Of a stretch of DNA of 64,000 nt, positions 16,751 through 26,005 are shown in pieces. Made by a program: the position numbers and the translations under genes. The notes under the pieces were generated by a model, which saw only the letters and a program-made list of their open reading frames with translations, was not told the DNA's origin and ran no database searches. This stretch comes from a bacterium UBP8_UBA817 (lineage in GTDB: Bacteria; Margulisbacteria; Marinamargulisbacteria; SXXA01; SICP01). The stretch is taken from the NCBI GenBank assembly GCA_945888435.1, contig CAMCZW010000004.1, positions 19,984 through 83,983 of the forward strand. The letters run 5' to 3'. The stretch's first letter is position 1; every line of letters begins with the position of its first letter.

Positions 16751-17716
16751 GTGTTTGATTGGGATACATTACTGAACTACATCCATGCAGGAAATACAGC
16801 AAACAATAGGTTCATCACACAGGTCGATAGCGAAGGGGACTTAAGCCCAATAATCGCGGCCATGGCCAATACGACAGGGGGACGTATTATCATTGGGATG
16901 GACATCAAAAATCTTCACCTAATCGGAACCACAGTCAACGAAACATGGGTAAAATCCGTCGTTAAAAAAATGTGTACTCCATATATCCATTTAGATATTG
17001 AGGAATTTGTTAAAAATTCAAAACATATTGTGTGCATATTAGTCGCAGAAGGCCAAAGAAAGCCCTACCACTACAAAAAAGAATGCTACATCACCGACAA
17101 AGGGCCATCGATTCGCGTTGCCAGTGAAGACGAAATCAATGACATGAAACGGGAAACCGCCGCACTTCAACAATTCTTAGACGCCGAAAGTGAAGAAAGT
17201 GCCATTCAACAAGTGGAAAGTGTTAGTTTGACGCCACCACCATTCAACCACAACAGCTACTCAGAAGCCCCTGAAAAAAGAGAAGACCTCGAAGATTTCG
17301 ACAGCATCACTGACGATATGATGGACATTCAAACCAATAATTTTTTTGAAGAGCACCATAATCAAGACTCAAATAATCAGACCCAAAGACAAGTGGAAGA
17401 AACTCCGCAGCCCATCGCCGCTATCGTTATTGAAGAAAGAGAAAGAGACCCCAAAGCACAAAGCGACAGAGAATTATTTCCACTCAATACTCGTCAATTA
17501 AAAGCGGTTCGTTTTTTAAAAATCGGTAATCCAGATATGAATCGGATCCAAAACAAAAAATATCGTAATCTGTACAGTGTCTCACACAAAACAGCACATA
17601 TTGAACTGGTAGACTTGGTCGGCAGAGGTATTCTTGAACAAGAAGGATCTGGCAGAAGTACTTGCTACAGACTTTCTGAAGCAGTACTGGTCGTAAACTC
17701 AAATACACACCGGTAA
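16751..17716 (+). CDS. AlbA_2/Schlafen-type DNA-binding domain protein
   Basis: A 321-aa protein numbered from GTG 16751. Residues about 20-125 resemble the AlbA_2 (Schlafen AAA_4-like) fold, with DLSPIIAAMANTTGG followed by RIIIGMD and a later RVASEDEI. The middle, about 130-250, is acidic and probably disordered (EDLEDFDSITDDMMD). The C-terminal 75 residues look like a winged helix (TRQLKAVRFL to GRGILEQEGSGRSTCYRL), as in other AlbA_2 regulators. The usual ExxxxE run of the AlbA_2 motif is weak here. A transcriptional regulator is the best guess; the target is unknown. The last 52 bp overlap the convergent trmB. Confidence 0.65.
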   Translation: MFDWDTLLNYIHAGNTANNRFITQVDSEGDLSPIIAAMANTTGGRIIIGMDIKNLHLIGTTVNETWVKSVVKKMCTPYIHLDIEEFVKNSKHIVCILVAEGQRKPYHYKKECYITDKGPSIRVASEDEINDMKRETAALQQFLDAESEESAIQQVESVSLTPPPFNHNSYSEAPEKREDLEDFDSITDDMMDIQTNNFFEEHHNQDSNNQTQRQVEETPQPIAAIVIEERERDPKAQSDRELFPLNTRQLKAVRFLKIGNPDMNRIQNKKYRNLYSVSHKTAHIELVDLVGRGILEQEGSGRSTCYRLSEAVLVVNSNTHR

Positions 17717-18291
17717 ACCGTACGCGACTCCTGCTGACTAAATTCCGTCCAGTGAGATGTATAATTAAACCAAAAATCATCATCCGTAATCTCTGAGAAT
17801 TGCGGATGAGACAAGAGAGTTTCATGAATATCCCGAAACAACACCTCCACATCCGTCGTAATATATAAACGCCCCCCAGATTTTAATTTCTGAGTCATAA
17901 GATCAATAAACTTATGATTAATTAAGCGTCGCTTATGATGGCTTTTTTTCATCCATGGATCAGGGTGAAAGGCGAAAATTCGATCGATACTCCGATCCTC
18001 CAACATATCTTCAAGACAAATATGTCCATTACCATGAATCAGGTGAACATTGGTTAACTCCATTTCCTGGCATCGTTCTTTAAGTAACTCCACCATGGGC
18101 TTTCGGATTTCAACACCCATAACATTGCGATCGGGATATCTCGCAGCATAGTGCCTAAAAAACACCCCTCTCCCAAATCCGATATCGACATCTAAAGTCC
18201 CATTAAATCGAGGAAACACAGACGTCAAATCTAATTTAGATTGTCGCTCATAATAGTGAAATGGATTGCTATGGGTTCTAACTCTGGGCAT
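17665..18291 (-). CDS. trmB: tRNA (guanine-N7)-methyltransferase
   Basis: Makes m7G46 in tRNA variable loops using SAM. The 208-aa protein has NPFHYYE at the N-terminus, the SAM loop DIGFGRG near 34-40, GVEIRKP, and the family motif FHPDPWMKKSHHKRR (residues about 116-130), which marks the tRNA site. The end is shorter and less conserved than usual, lacking a clear TxFE-type finish. The 3' end overlaps the oppositely transcribed neighbour by 52 bp. An exported hydrolase gene lies 9 bp upstream on the same strand, so both may share a transcript. Confidence 0.92.
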   Translation of the reverse strand: MPRVRTHSNPFHYYERQSKLDLTSVFPRFNGTLDVDIGFGRGVFFRHYAARYPDRNVMGVEIRKPMVELLKERCQEMELTNVHLIHGNGHICLEDMLEDRSIDRIFAFHPDPWMKKSHHKRRLINHKFIDLMTQKLKSGGRLYITTDVEVLFRDIHETLLSHPQFSEITDDDFWFNYTSHWTEFSQQESRTVYRCVFEFTTSTASESL

Positions 18292-18300
18292 ACATCACCA

Positions 18301-19152
18301 CTATACAGAACGAGCGCCAAATGGAAAATACAGAGGCTTATCCTGAATCGGCTTACTGGGACTTGGAGGCGGATTAGTAACCGGTTTTAGAGGTTTACCC
18401 AACGAATTCTCAGGTTTAACAGGAATATCATCAAAATAGTCATCTAAAACAAAAGACTTAATGTCATACATAAAGTCATTCTCAGGATTCCAAAACCAGC
18501 GTTCTATTTCATCATATTCTTTGTAAATCAGATTTTTCTTTTGCTGAGTGAAGGCTTCACGATAAACATGACCCAAATGAACAACCCCTGATTCAAGACC
18601 CCGGCTTGAAATTTCAAGTATAGGAACTCGAATCTTAGGCATAGCTCTCATCACTTGAGGCAACGAGAATGCTCCAGATTCATGAATATTTCGAGGAGTC
18701 ACCATCACTAAGCCCTTCACAGATGGAAATTGGCTCACCGCCAGCAACGACAACAATGCCGCCTCAGAATAACCAATCACATAAATCCGATTTTTATCTC
18801 CATACTTTAAATTTCTGGCATATCGAATCGCAGACACGATAGCATCCAAATCGATATCCCGACGTTGAGGCACAATCGTAATCGCTCCCCACTGATAAAA
18901 CTGGTCCATAAATCGATAAAAATCCTGTACTTCGCGCCTAATCCGAACCGTTTTAGAGCGATCCACATCTTCGTGGTAGTTAAAAATAATAATCGGCGCG
19001 ACATCCACATTCACAGAAGGCAACAACATCCACGCCTTATGATTTTCACCATACGAATATGTTACTTCTTTAATTGGCAGTAACGAATCTGCCCTAGCAA
19101 CAGAAGTTAAAAAAATAAATAGGAATGCAAAATAAGAAAAAAATCGGCTCAT
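18301..19152 (-). CDS. Exported alpha/beta-hydrolase-like protein
   Basis: A 283-aa protein with a signal peptide (residues 1-21: MSR, a hydrophobic core, then ARADS). The mature part has an alpha/beta-hydrolase outline: IIIFNYHED, then VIGYSEAAL near 146-154, where GYSEA is a nucleophile elbow (G-x-S-x-A/G). KGLVMVTPRN follows. Candidate acid and His residues are not certain, so catalysis is unproved. The tail from about 240 is Pro-rich. Reading upstream, TTGGGG, a 17-bp spacer and TAACAT stand six bases before the ATG, a leaderless-type start. Substrate unknown. Confidence 0.65.
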   Translation of the reverse strand: MSRFFSYFAFLFIFLTSVARADSLLPIKEVTYSYGENHKAWMLLPSVNVDVAPIIIFNYHEDVDRSKTVRIRREVQDFYRFMDQFYQWGAITIVPQRRDIDLDAIVSAIRYARNLKYGDKNRIYVIGYSEAALLSLLAVSQFPSVKGLVMVTPRNIHESGAFSLPQVMRAMPKIRVPILEISSRGLESGVVHLGHVYREAFTQQKKNLIYKEYDEIERWFWNPENDFMYDIKSFVLDDYFDDIPVKPENSLGKPLKPVTNPPPSPSKPIQDKPLYFPFGARSV

Positions 19153-19192
19153 GCCTGAATGTTAACATAAGAATAGAGCGGCCCCAATCTGA

Positions 19193-19205
19193 TACACTAG
19201 TCAAA
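19193..19205 (+). promoter_or_regulatory. -10 box of the ABC-gshA-metXW operon, leaderless type
   Basis: TACACT at 19193-19198 stands seven bases before the ATG at 19206. The divergent hydrolase promoter lies in the same 53-bp spacer. No ribosome site precedes the ATG. Confidence 0.4.
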
Positions 19206-20939
19206 ATGTGGAATTTTATTAAAGAATTCGGGTTTCCTTATAAAAAATATTATCTATTTGGCCTCTTAGCGCTCATTGCAACCACATTTGTAACGACCCT
19301 GATCCCATTAGAAATCAAAAATGCCATCAATGCCATTGAAGTTCACCAGATCAGCAAAATCCCTCAAATCATTCTCACAACCGTCATCTTGTCTCTCATA
19401 TTGATTATTGTCAGGTCTCTCTCCAGAATCCTGATTTTTATCCCAGGGAGAAACATTGAACATGATGTCCGAAATACAGTCTTTGAGCATCTATTAAAAT
19501 TACCCAGTCGATTTTACCAAAACCGAAAAATCGGCGACCTCATGTCGGTCATCATCAACGATGCACAAAGTTTAAGAGCAACCGCCGCCATGGGTTTTTT
19601 ACATATTGCCAATACCATATTGATTTTCATTTTTGTGTTTTATCAGATGAGCAAACTCAATCTCCCGCTCGCTTTTTGTGTATTGCTTCCGATCCCCGCC
19701 GCCATGCTCATCGTCAAACACTATGTTAAAACGCTATTTTCAGCCATTTCAGAAAATCAAAAAAATCTGGGAGAAATTACCAATTTTTGCGTCGAAACAC
19801 TGACATCAATTCATTTGATCAAAAGTTTTGCAAAAGAAGAAACCATCGAGAGCTACAGCAAGTCCGTCAACGATGCCTATGAAAAAAGCACCCTCAATGT
19901 CGCCAAAATCAGGTCGAAAATGGTTCCATTTATTGGCATCATCGGCAGCATCGGACATTGGACAGTATTTACCGTCGGCGGTTATTTAATAATCCATGAT
20001 CAACTTAAATTAGGAGATTTTGCCGCATACCTAGGGTATGTCGAAATGTTGGCATGGCCAACTGCGTCACTAGCATGGATTATCAACATCACCCAACGAG
20101 GAAACGCCGCCATCAAACGCATAAACGAAATCCGGTCCGTCCCCACGGAAAAAACCATGCGTATCCCAAAAAATCACTCAAATCAGCATAATGAAGGATC
20201 CAGGATTGAATTCAACAATCTGACCTTCAATTACCCTAGCCAAGAAAAAAGCGCCCTTAGCAATATCACACTATCCATCAAAAAAGGCGACCGTGTCGGA
20301 ATCTTTGGCCCAACAGGATCAGGTAAAACAACCTTAGTGAATATTTTATGTGGATTTGAACCCATTCAAAAATCACAAGTTTTTATCGATGATGAAGACA
20401 TCACACTCATCCCACTCGATACACTTCAAGAAAAGATTTCACTTGCTTCTCAAAGCCCTCACATATTTTCAGAAAGTATTGAGAACAATATCCACTATTC
20501 CCCATCAGGATCCCAGGTATCAGATGAAAGTAATCAAGGCTATGCAAACAAAGCCAGTCTACTTAAGGATATCGCCGCATTTCCTCATCACTTTAAAACA
20601 ATGACTGGTGAAAAAGGGGTCATGTTATCCGGAGGGCAAAAAAGCAGGCTCGCACTTGCAAGAGCATTCCATAAACCACATACTCTGCTCATTTTGGATG
20701 ACGTTCTATCCGCCGTAGACCATGACACTGAATACACGCTGATCTCTCATATATTTAGTACGGATATGCATAGCACCAAATTAATTGTGTCTCATCGGGT
20801 CAGTGCCCTGACTTACTGTGATACCATTATCGTCCTTGATCACGGTAAAATCATCGATCAAGGCTCACATGCAGACCTCATTAAAAGACCTGGCTCATAT
20901 CACACCACATGGCAACATCAGCAACAATTTCACTCATGA
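19206..20939 (+). CDS. ABC exporter half-transporter with degenerate catalytic site
   Basis: A 577-aa fused permease-ATPase. Six membrane helices span about 15-300 and the nucleotide-binding domain about 335-577. Walker A is GPTGSGKTT, the signature is intact (LSGGQ), but Walker B reads LLILDDVLSAVD, with Asp in place of the catalytic Glu. That is the hallmark of the non-catalytic partner in heterodimeric exporters such as TM287/288 or BmrCD. The ATG at 19206 is chosen over an upstream start inside the divergent promoter. Its stop overlaps the partner gene (ATGA). Confidence 0.9.
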   Translation: MWNFIKEFGFPYKKYYLFGLLALIATTFVTTLIPLEIKNAINAIEVHQISKIPQIILTTVILSLILIIVRSLSRILIFIPGRNIEHDVRNTVFEHLLKLPSRFYQNRKIGDLMSVIINDAQSLRATAAMGFLHIANTILIFIFVFYQMSKLNLPLAFCVLLPIPAAMLIVKHYVKTLFSAISENQKNLGEITNFCVETLTSIHLIKSFAKEETIESYSKSVNDAYEKSTLNVAKIRSKMVPFIGIIGSIGHWTVFTVGGYLIIHDQLKLGDFAAYLGYVEMLAWPTASLAWIINITQRGNAAIKRINEIRSVPTEKTMRIPKNHSNQHNEGSRIEFNNLTFNYPSQEKSALSNITLSIKKGDRVGIFGPTGSGKTTLVNILCGFEPIQKSQVFIDDEDITLIPLDTLQEKISLASQSPHIFSESIENNIHYSPSGSQVSDESNQGYANKASLLKDIAAFPHHFKTMTGEKGVMLSGGQKSRLALARAFHKPHTLLILDDVLSAVDHDTEYTLISHIFSTDMHSTKLIVSHRVSALTYCDTIIVLDHGKIIDQGSHADLIKRPGSYHTTWQHQQQFHS

Positions 20940-22672
20940 ACACTACCGATAAAGCCCATTTAAGTAAGTATGTAAAATACCTCAAAAAATATCCTGTTCA
21001 ACTTTGGATTTCAATTGCATTAATTCCGACCATTACAGCCATCACGGTACTACAACCTTACCTGATTAAAGTAGGGATTGATCACCATATCATCAAAAAA
21101 GACTGGCCCGGTTTAATCCCAATCGCATTACTTTTTGGAGCCTGTGTCGTCATCGAGTTTTTAAGTAAAGCAATCCAAAGCTATTTATTTGCATATATTG
21201 GACAAAAATCAGTCAGCGATATCCGTAGAGACCTCTTTAGTCACATCCTAAAATTGCCTTCCCATTATTTTGATCAAACCCCGCTTGGGATTATCACCGC
21301 CCGCCTCACCAACGATATTGAAACCCTTAACGAAAGCATTGCAAGTGGCTTGGTTACCCTAATCGGAGATCTCCTAACACTCATCAGCATCATCGTCATG
21401 ATGTTTTTATTAAGTCCAAAATTAACCTTAATTACCCTATGCATCATTCCCATTTTATTTATCATCGTGAATCATTTTAGAATTGTTTTAAGAGATGCAT
21501 TTAATAAAAGTAGAACCCTAATCGGCAAAAAAACAGGCTATCTTCAGGAGCAAATTCAGGGTATTTCCACAATTCAGCTTTTCCAGCGGGAATACCAAAA
21601 TTTCCAGGAATACAAAGCGATGAACAAGGCCTACAAAGAATCCGTCGTCAAAGCCGTAACTTATGACGCTCTACTCTACTCCATTATCGAAGCCCTAAGT
21701 TCAATCGTGATCGCTGGCCTCATTTGGGTGGCCTGCGGAAGCCCGCAAACCAGCATCATTAGCCTTGGATTACTCATCGCATTTATCGAATATATCCGAA
21801 AATTTTTCACTCCCCTAAAAGAGCTTTCAACCAAATTCGTCACGCTTCAACACGCATTAGCCGCATTAGAAAAAATATTTAATACATTTAGTATTGAACC
21901 TGAAAAAGAAACTGGAACTCAAACCCTAAATTCTCCAAAGGGCCATATCCAAGTTAAAAACATCCACTTTTCATACCCTGGAGAAGACCGGAAACCAGTT
22001 CTTAACGGCGTCTCATTTGAGTTAACCCCAGGTAGCGTCGTCGCCATTGTTGGCTCAAGCGGAAGCGGCAAAACCACTCTTAGCAAACTCCTTTTAAGAC
22101 TATACACTCCGACATCTGGCAGCATTACTTTAGATGGCACCCAGATCCAAAATTTAACCCTCAAAAATTTAAGAGACCAATTTTCAACCGTTACCCAAGA
22201 AATCTACCTCCTCCCCGAAACCATCGCTTTTAACATTGGATTCAACCAGCCTGGCATCACTCTGGACGACATCCAAACTGCAGCCAAAGCGGTCGGAGTT
22301 CACGATCTTATCCAAAAACTACCCAATGGATATAACACCTGGATTAACACATCAAATCATCAGCTCTCAAAAGGAGAAGCTCAACTCATTACGCTGGCCA
22401 GAGTATTATGCGCCAAAGCCCCCATTGTACTAATGGACGAAGCCACCGCTTCTGTAGACACAATATGGGAAAAGAAAATTGAAAAAGCGGTCCAAACAAT
22501 TCTTCAAAAAAAATCGGTTTTAGTCATTGCCCATCGATTGTCAACAATACAGAAAGTAGGTACAATCCTCGCCATGCGTGACGGCCAAATAATCGAGACA
22601 GGTACCCATGAACAACTCATGGATCAAAAAGGGTTTTATTACGCCTTATTTAATATGCAATTTAAGTCATGA
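20936..22672 (+). CDS. ABC exporter half-transporter, catalytic partner
   Basis: A 578-aa fused permease-ATPase with six helices in the first 300 residues and an ATPase domain from about 345. Walker A is GSSGSGKTT and Walker B reads LMDEATASVD with the catalytic Glu, but the signature is altered to LSKGE. This complements the first protein: one composite ATP site is fully canonical and the other doubly degenerate. Overlap with gshA (ATGA) puts it in one translational unit with glutathione synthesis. Export of a thiol compound is possible, but drugs or lipids are equally compatible. Confidence 0.9.
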   Translation: MNTTDKAHLSKYVKYLKKYPVQLWISIALIPTITAITVLQPYLIKVGIDHHIIKKDWPGLIPIALLFGACVVIEFLSKAIQSYLFAYIGQKSVSDIRRDLFSHILKLPSHYFDQTPLGIITARLTNDIETLNESIASGLVTLIGDLLTLISIIVMMFLLSPKLTLITLCIIPILFIIVNHFRIVLRDAFNKSRTLIGKKTGYLQEQIQGISTIQLFQREYQNFQEYKAMNKAYKESVVKAVTYDALLYSIIEALSSIVIAGLIWVACGSPQTSIISLGLLIAFIEYIRKFFTPLKELSTKFVTLQHALAALEKIFNTFSIEPEKETGTQTLNSPKGHIQVKNIHFSYPGEDRKPVLNGVSFELTPGSVVAIVGSSGSGKTTLSKLLLRLYTPTSGSITLDGTQIQNLTLKNLRDQFSTVTQEIYLLPETIAFNIGFNQPGITLDDIQTAAKAVGVHDLIQKLPNGYNTWINTSNHQLSKGEAQLITLARVLCAKAPIVLMDEATASVDTIWEKKIEKAVQTILQKKSVLVIAHRLSTIQKVGTILAMRDGQIIETGTHEQLMDQKGFYYALFNMQFKS

Positions 22673-23943
22673 CATCCCAATTAACACTCACAGAACATCT
22701 TAAAAAAAACAAAACCATCATTTCCAACTGGCTAGCAGAAAAGGAAGCCGATGGATTGATGCCGTTTTACACATCCGTCGATGTCAGGGATAGCGGGTTT
22801 AAAATTGCAGCAGTCGATACTAATTTATTCCCCGCAGGCTTTAATAACCTATGCCAACCACATGATCCACGGGTTCTTGCCGCATTAAAAACCACCATTT
22901 TAAAACGGGTCCCAAACTGCAAATCAATTTTGTTTATTTCAGAGGAACATACCCGAAACGGCTGGTATCTCGAAAATGTCCGCATCCTCAATAGGATGAT
23001 TCAAGAAGCAGGATTTCAGGTCAAAACGGCCTCATTTTTAACTGAAGATACAGTTCCATGTACAGAAACAAATTCCATTGAATTAGAAACAGCAACCGGA
23101 CATAAAATCCAGGTTTTTTGTCTCCATAATATCCTCAACAAAGTAGCAGAAGAGCACCATCTCTATGATCTCATCATCCTCAACAATGACCTTACAGAAG
23201 GCATCCCTAAAATTCTAAAAGAAACCAATATCCCCATCTATCCGTCTATCCAGGCCGGATGGCATAGCCGACTAAAATCCCATCACTTTACCAAGGCCAA
23301 CCAGCTCATCGAAGAGCTTGGCAAGTTAATCGATATCGATCCATGGCTAATGAGTTGTTTATTTAAAACCAGCCAGGACGTCGATATTAACGACGAAGCC
23401 GATCGTCAGCATTTATTTAAACTAGCCACCGATCTATTTAATGAAATCCAGCAAAAATACAATGAGCATCACATTACCGAAAAGCCACTCATTTTCCTCA
23501 AAGCGGACCAAGGCACCTATGGAATGGGAGTCATGCCCATCGAATCTCCAGAAGAAATTTTGACCCTAAATCGCAAGGATCGTAATAAACTACACAAGGG
23601 AAAAGGTTCAAAACTCATCGAAAAATTTATTCTCCAGGAAGGGGTACCAAGCATTTCTGAAATTGACCACAAAGCCAGCGAAACCTGCATTTACCAAATC
23701 GCTAACGAATTTGTCGGCGGATTTTATCGGGTTAACAGCGAAAAAAATGGCCGAGAAAATCTTAACTCCAAAGGCATGAGCTTTGAAACCATTTGCCTCC
23801 CCTCCAAACTGCAAGAATGCGAAGGTAAATACGAAAAAAACATCGATCTGTATCAAATACTCGCACGAATTGCAGGGATTGCCGCTCAAAAAGAAATTCA
23901 CGAACTTGAAAACAGTGGTATCCTCGCAAATGAAAAAGTTTAG
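22669..23943 (+). CDS. gshA: Glutamate-cysteine ligase, Acidithiobacillus-type GshA
   Basis: Makes gamma-glutamylcysteine, the first step of glutathione synthesis. The 424-aa protein resembles the T. ferrooxidans-type family rather than E. coli GshA. VDVRDSGFKI, then VDTNLFPAGFNNLC (about 45-58), EEHTRNGWYL, and in the C-terminal half KADQGTYGMGVM, an ATP-grasp-like loop. No gshB is nearby. It overlaps the ABC gene before it (4 bp) and metX after it (14 bp), so all five genes of this operon are coupled. Confidence 0.88.
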   Translation: MTSQLTLTEHLKKNKTIISNWLAEKEADGLMPFYTSVDVRDSGFKIAAVDTNLFPAGFNNLCQPHDPRVLAALKTTILKRVPNCKSILFISEEHTRNGWYLENVRILNRMIQEAGFQVKTASFLTEDTVPCTETNSIELETATGHKIQVFCLHNILNKVAEEHHLYDLIILNNDLTEGIPKILKETNIPIYPSIQAGWHSRLKSHHFTKANQLIEELGKLIDIDPWLMSCLFKTSQDVDINDEADRQHLFKLATDLFNEIQQKYNEHHITEKPLIFLKADQGTYGMGVMPIESPEEILTLNRKDRNKLHKGKGSKLIEKFILQEGVPSISEIDHKASETCIYQIANEFVGGFYRVNSEKNGRENLNSKGMSFETICLPSKLQECEGKYEKNIDLYQILARIAGIAAQKEIHELENSGILANEKV

Positions 23944-24976
23944 CTCCGACCAGCCCCTCACGCTCAGCAGCGGCAAAACACTCCCTTCATTTAAAATTGC
24001 CTATGATACCTATGGCACGCTCAATGCCACCAAATCCAATGCCATTCTCATTTGCCACGCCTTATCTGGGGATTCTCATGCGACCAACCTCAACTCCGAG
24101 ACCGAAAACCCAGGATGGTGGCAACTGATGATCGGCCCCGGAAAACCCATCGATACTGATCAATTTTTTGTCATTAGCTCCAATGTCCTTGGCAGTTGCT
24201 ATGGCTCAACTGGCCCGATATCTACCAATCCAGAAACACAGGGCCCCTACCATCTCTCATTTCCCGTTATCACGATCGAAGACATGGTTAACGCCCAAGC
24301 TAAACTCATCGACTACCTGGATATTACGACCTTATTTGCCGTCATTGGCGGATCAATGGGTGGAATGCAAACCCTACAATGGAGCATCAGTCATCCCAAC
24401 CGAGTCAAAAAGGCCATCGTAATCGCCGCAGCAGCCCAACTTGGTCCTCAATCCTTAGCCTTCAACACCGTCGGCCGAGAAGCGGTCCTAACCGACCCCA
24501 AACATGGGCTCTCTATCGCCAGAATGATCGGCCACATCACCTACCGATCCGACGAATCCATCGGCACCAAATTTGGACGAAAACTGCAGGAAAATGCTGA
24601 TTACGGATACGCGTTCTCCACCGAATTTGAAATCGAAAGCTATCTCAAATACCAAGGTGAGAAATTCGTAAACCGATTTGATGCCAATACGTATCTCTAT
24701 CTATCAAAAGCCATGAGCTATTTCGATTTAATCAAAACATATGGCAGTCTCGAGTCTGCATTTTCACCTTGCACCGCCCAGTTTCTCATTATGTCCATTT
24801 CATCTGATTGGCTCTATCCATCAAAACAATCCCGAGAATTGGCCAAATCGCTTATCAAACTCAATAAAACCGTCAGTTATTGCGAAATCGATTCTCCCCA
24901 TGGCCACGATAGTTTTTTAATGGAAAGCGACCAACTCTCGACCATGATTCGATGTTTTTTAGGGAGTAAGTCATGA
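23930..24976 (+). CDS. metX: Homoserine O-acyltransferase MetX
   Basis: Acylates homoserine (acetyl or succinyl) for methionine synthesis. The start at 23930, inside the end of gshA, gives 348 aa beginning MKKFSSDQPLTL. The open frame continues upstream but matches nothing there. CHALSGDSHA, the oxyanion motif GPISTNP, the nucleophile Ser142 in GGSMGGMQ, and the final Asp/His pair (SPHGHDSFL) complete the alpha/beta-hydrolase triad. Sequence alone does not settle acetyl versus succinyl. It overlaps metW by 4 bp. Confidence 0.94.
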   Translation: MKKFSSDQPLTLSSGKTLPSFKIAYDTYGTLNATKSNAILICHALSGDSHATNLNSETENPGWWQLMIGPGKPIDTDQFFVISSNVLGSCYGSTGPISTNPETQGPYHLSFPVITIEDMVNAQAKLIDYLDITTLFAVIGGSMGGMQTLQWSISHPNRVKKAIVIAAAAQLGPQSLAFNTVGREAVLTDPKHGLSIARMIGHITYRSDESIGTKFGRKLQENADYGYAFSTEFEIESYLKYQGEKFVNRFDANTYLYLSKAMSYFDLIKTYGSLESAFSPCTAQFLIMSISSDWLYPSKQSRELAKSLIKLNKTVSYCEIDSPHGHDSFLMESDQLSTMIRCFLGSKS

Positions 24977-25581
24977 AACATTATGCACAGGAACAAATCA
25001 TCACCCATGTCCCACTCCAGTCCAAAGTATTAGACTTAGGCTGCGGCGATGGAGCACTCCTACTCAAGCTCAATAAAATTAAAAAAATAAAAGGCTATGG
25101 AATCGACATCCTCATCGAAAACATCGTCAAATGTACCGAACAAGGCATCTCCGTCTACCACGGCGACCTCAATGAAGGCCTCCCCGGATTTGCCACGCAT
25201 TCCTATGATATCGTTATCCTAAGTCAAACCCTTCAGCAAATTGAAGACCCCAAAATGGTTCTCGAAGAAATGCTCAGGGTCGGCCAACAAGGGATCGTCA
25301 CATTCCCCAATTTCGCTTATTGGAAAGTACGTCTCAACCTCTTCCTAAAGGGCAGTGCCCCCAAAACCAAGCACCTCCCCTACGAGTGGTACAACACCCC
25401 CAACATTCGCGTCTTAAGCATCGCGGACTTTAAACAACTATGTCACAAATTAGGTATCAAAATCGTCAAAGAAATCCCAATCTACACCACGTCAGTTCAA
25501 AGACAGTTATTTCCAAAATGTCTCACTAATCTATTTGCTCCAGAAGGGATGTTTGTAATCGAAAAGACCGCTTCGCTCTAA
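24973..25581 (+). CDS. metW: Methionine biosynthesis protein MetW
   Basis: A 202-aa class I SAM-methyltransferase fold with the SAM loop VLDLGCGDGAL (about 20-30), YDIVILSQTLQQ and the FPNFAYWKVRL stretch typical of MetW. It nearly always follows metX in proteobacteria and is thought to support homoserine acylation; its direct reaction is not settled. The first protein residues overlap the metX stop (ATGA). The last 56 bp overlap the convergent tadA. The end of the transcript is not marked by a terminator. Confidence 0.92.
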   Translation: MKHYAQEQIITHVPLQSKVLDLGCGDGALLLKLNKIKKIKGYGIDILIENIVKCTEQGISVYHGDLNEGLPGFATHSYDIVILSQTLQQIEDPKMVLEEMLRVGQQGIVTFPNFAYWKVRLNLFLKGSAPKTKHLPYEWYNTPNIRVLSIADFKQLCHKLGIKIVKEIPIYTTSVQRQLFPKCLTNLFAPEGMFVIEKTASL

Positions 25582-26005
25582 AAAACTTAGTTAAAATCTC
25601 CGCACACTCCAAGTGAGGAAGGTGGTCGCATGTTACAAAATGGTTAAAAAGAGGCATCGATGCTAAATCAACAATCGAGCCACAGGCCCCCCATTTACGA
25701 TCTAAGGCCCCATAAACAACTCGATCTATCCTTGCATGCAAAATCGTCCCAAAACACATTGGGCAAGGCTCTAGAGTCGTATAAAGCGTACAGCCCGACA
25801 ACCGCCAATCTCCTATTACTGAGGAGGCAATCCGAATCGCATTAATTTCGGCATGGCCCAGCACATCCTTGGACGCGAGCTTCGTATTATAAGCCTCAGC
25901 GATAATCTGCCCATCTTTAACAATGACAGCACCAACAGGAACCTCATCGGCTTTAGCAGCCAAACGAGCCTGATTAAGGGCTGCCTCTAAAAAAAGTGAG
26001 TCCAA
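25526..26005 (-). CDS. tadA: tRNA-specific adenosine deaminase
   Basis: Deaminates A34 to inosine in tRNA-Arg(ACG). The 159-aa protein has the zinc site HAE (51-53) and PCPMC (80-84), plus EVPVGAVIV near the N-terminus. The start codon is TTG at 26003-26005, directly after the efp stop with no spacer. No ATG fits the conserved N-terminus, so translation probably continues from efp. The 3' end overlaps metW by 56 bp, tail to tail. Confidence 0.93.
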   Translation of the reverse strand: MDSLFLEAALNQARLAAKADEVPVGAVIVKDGQIIAEAYNTKLASKDVLGHAEINAIRIASSVIGDWRLSGCTLYTTLEPCPMCFGTILHARIDRVVYGALDRKWGACGSIVDLASMPLFNHFVTCDHLPHLECAEILTKFFRAKRSFRLQTSLLEQID

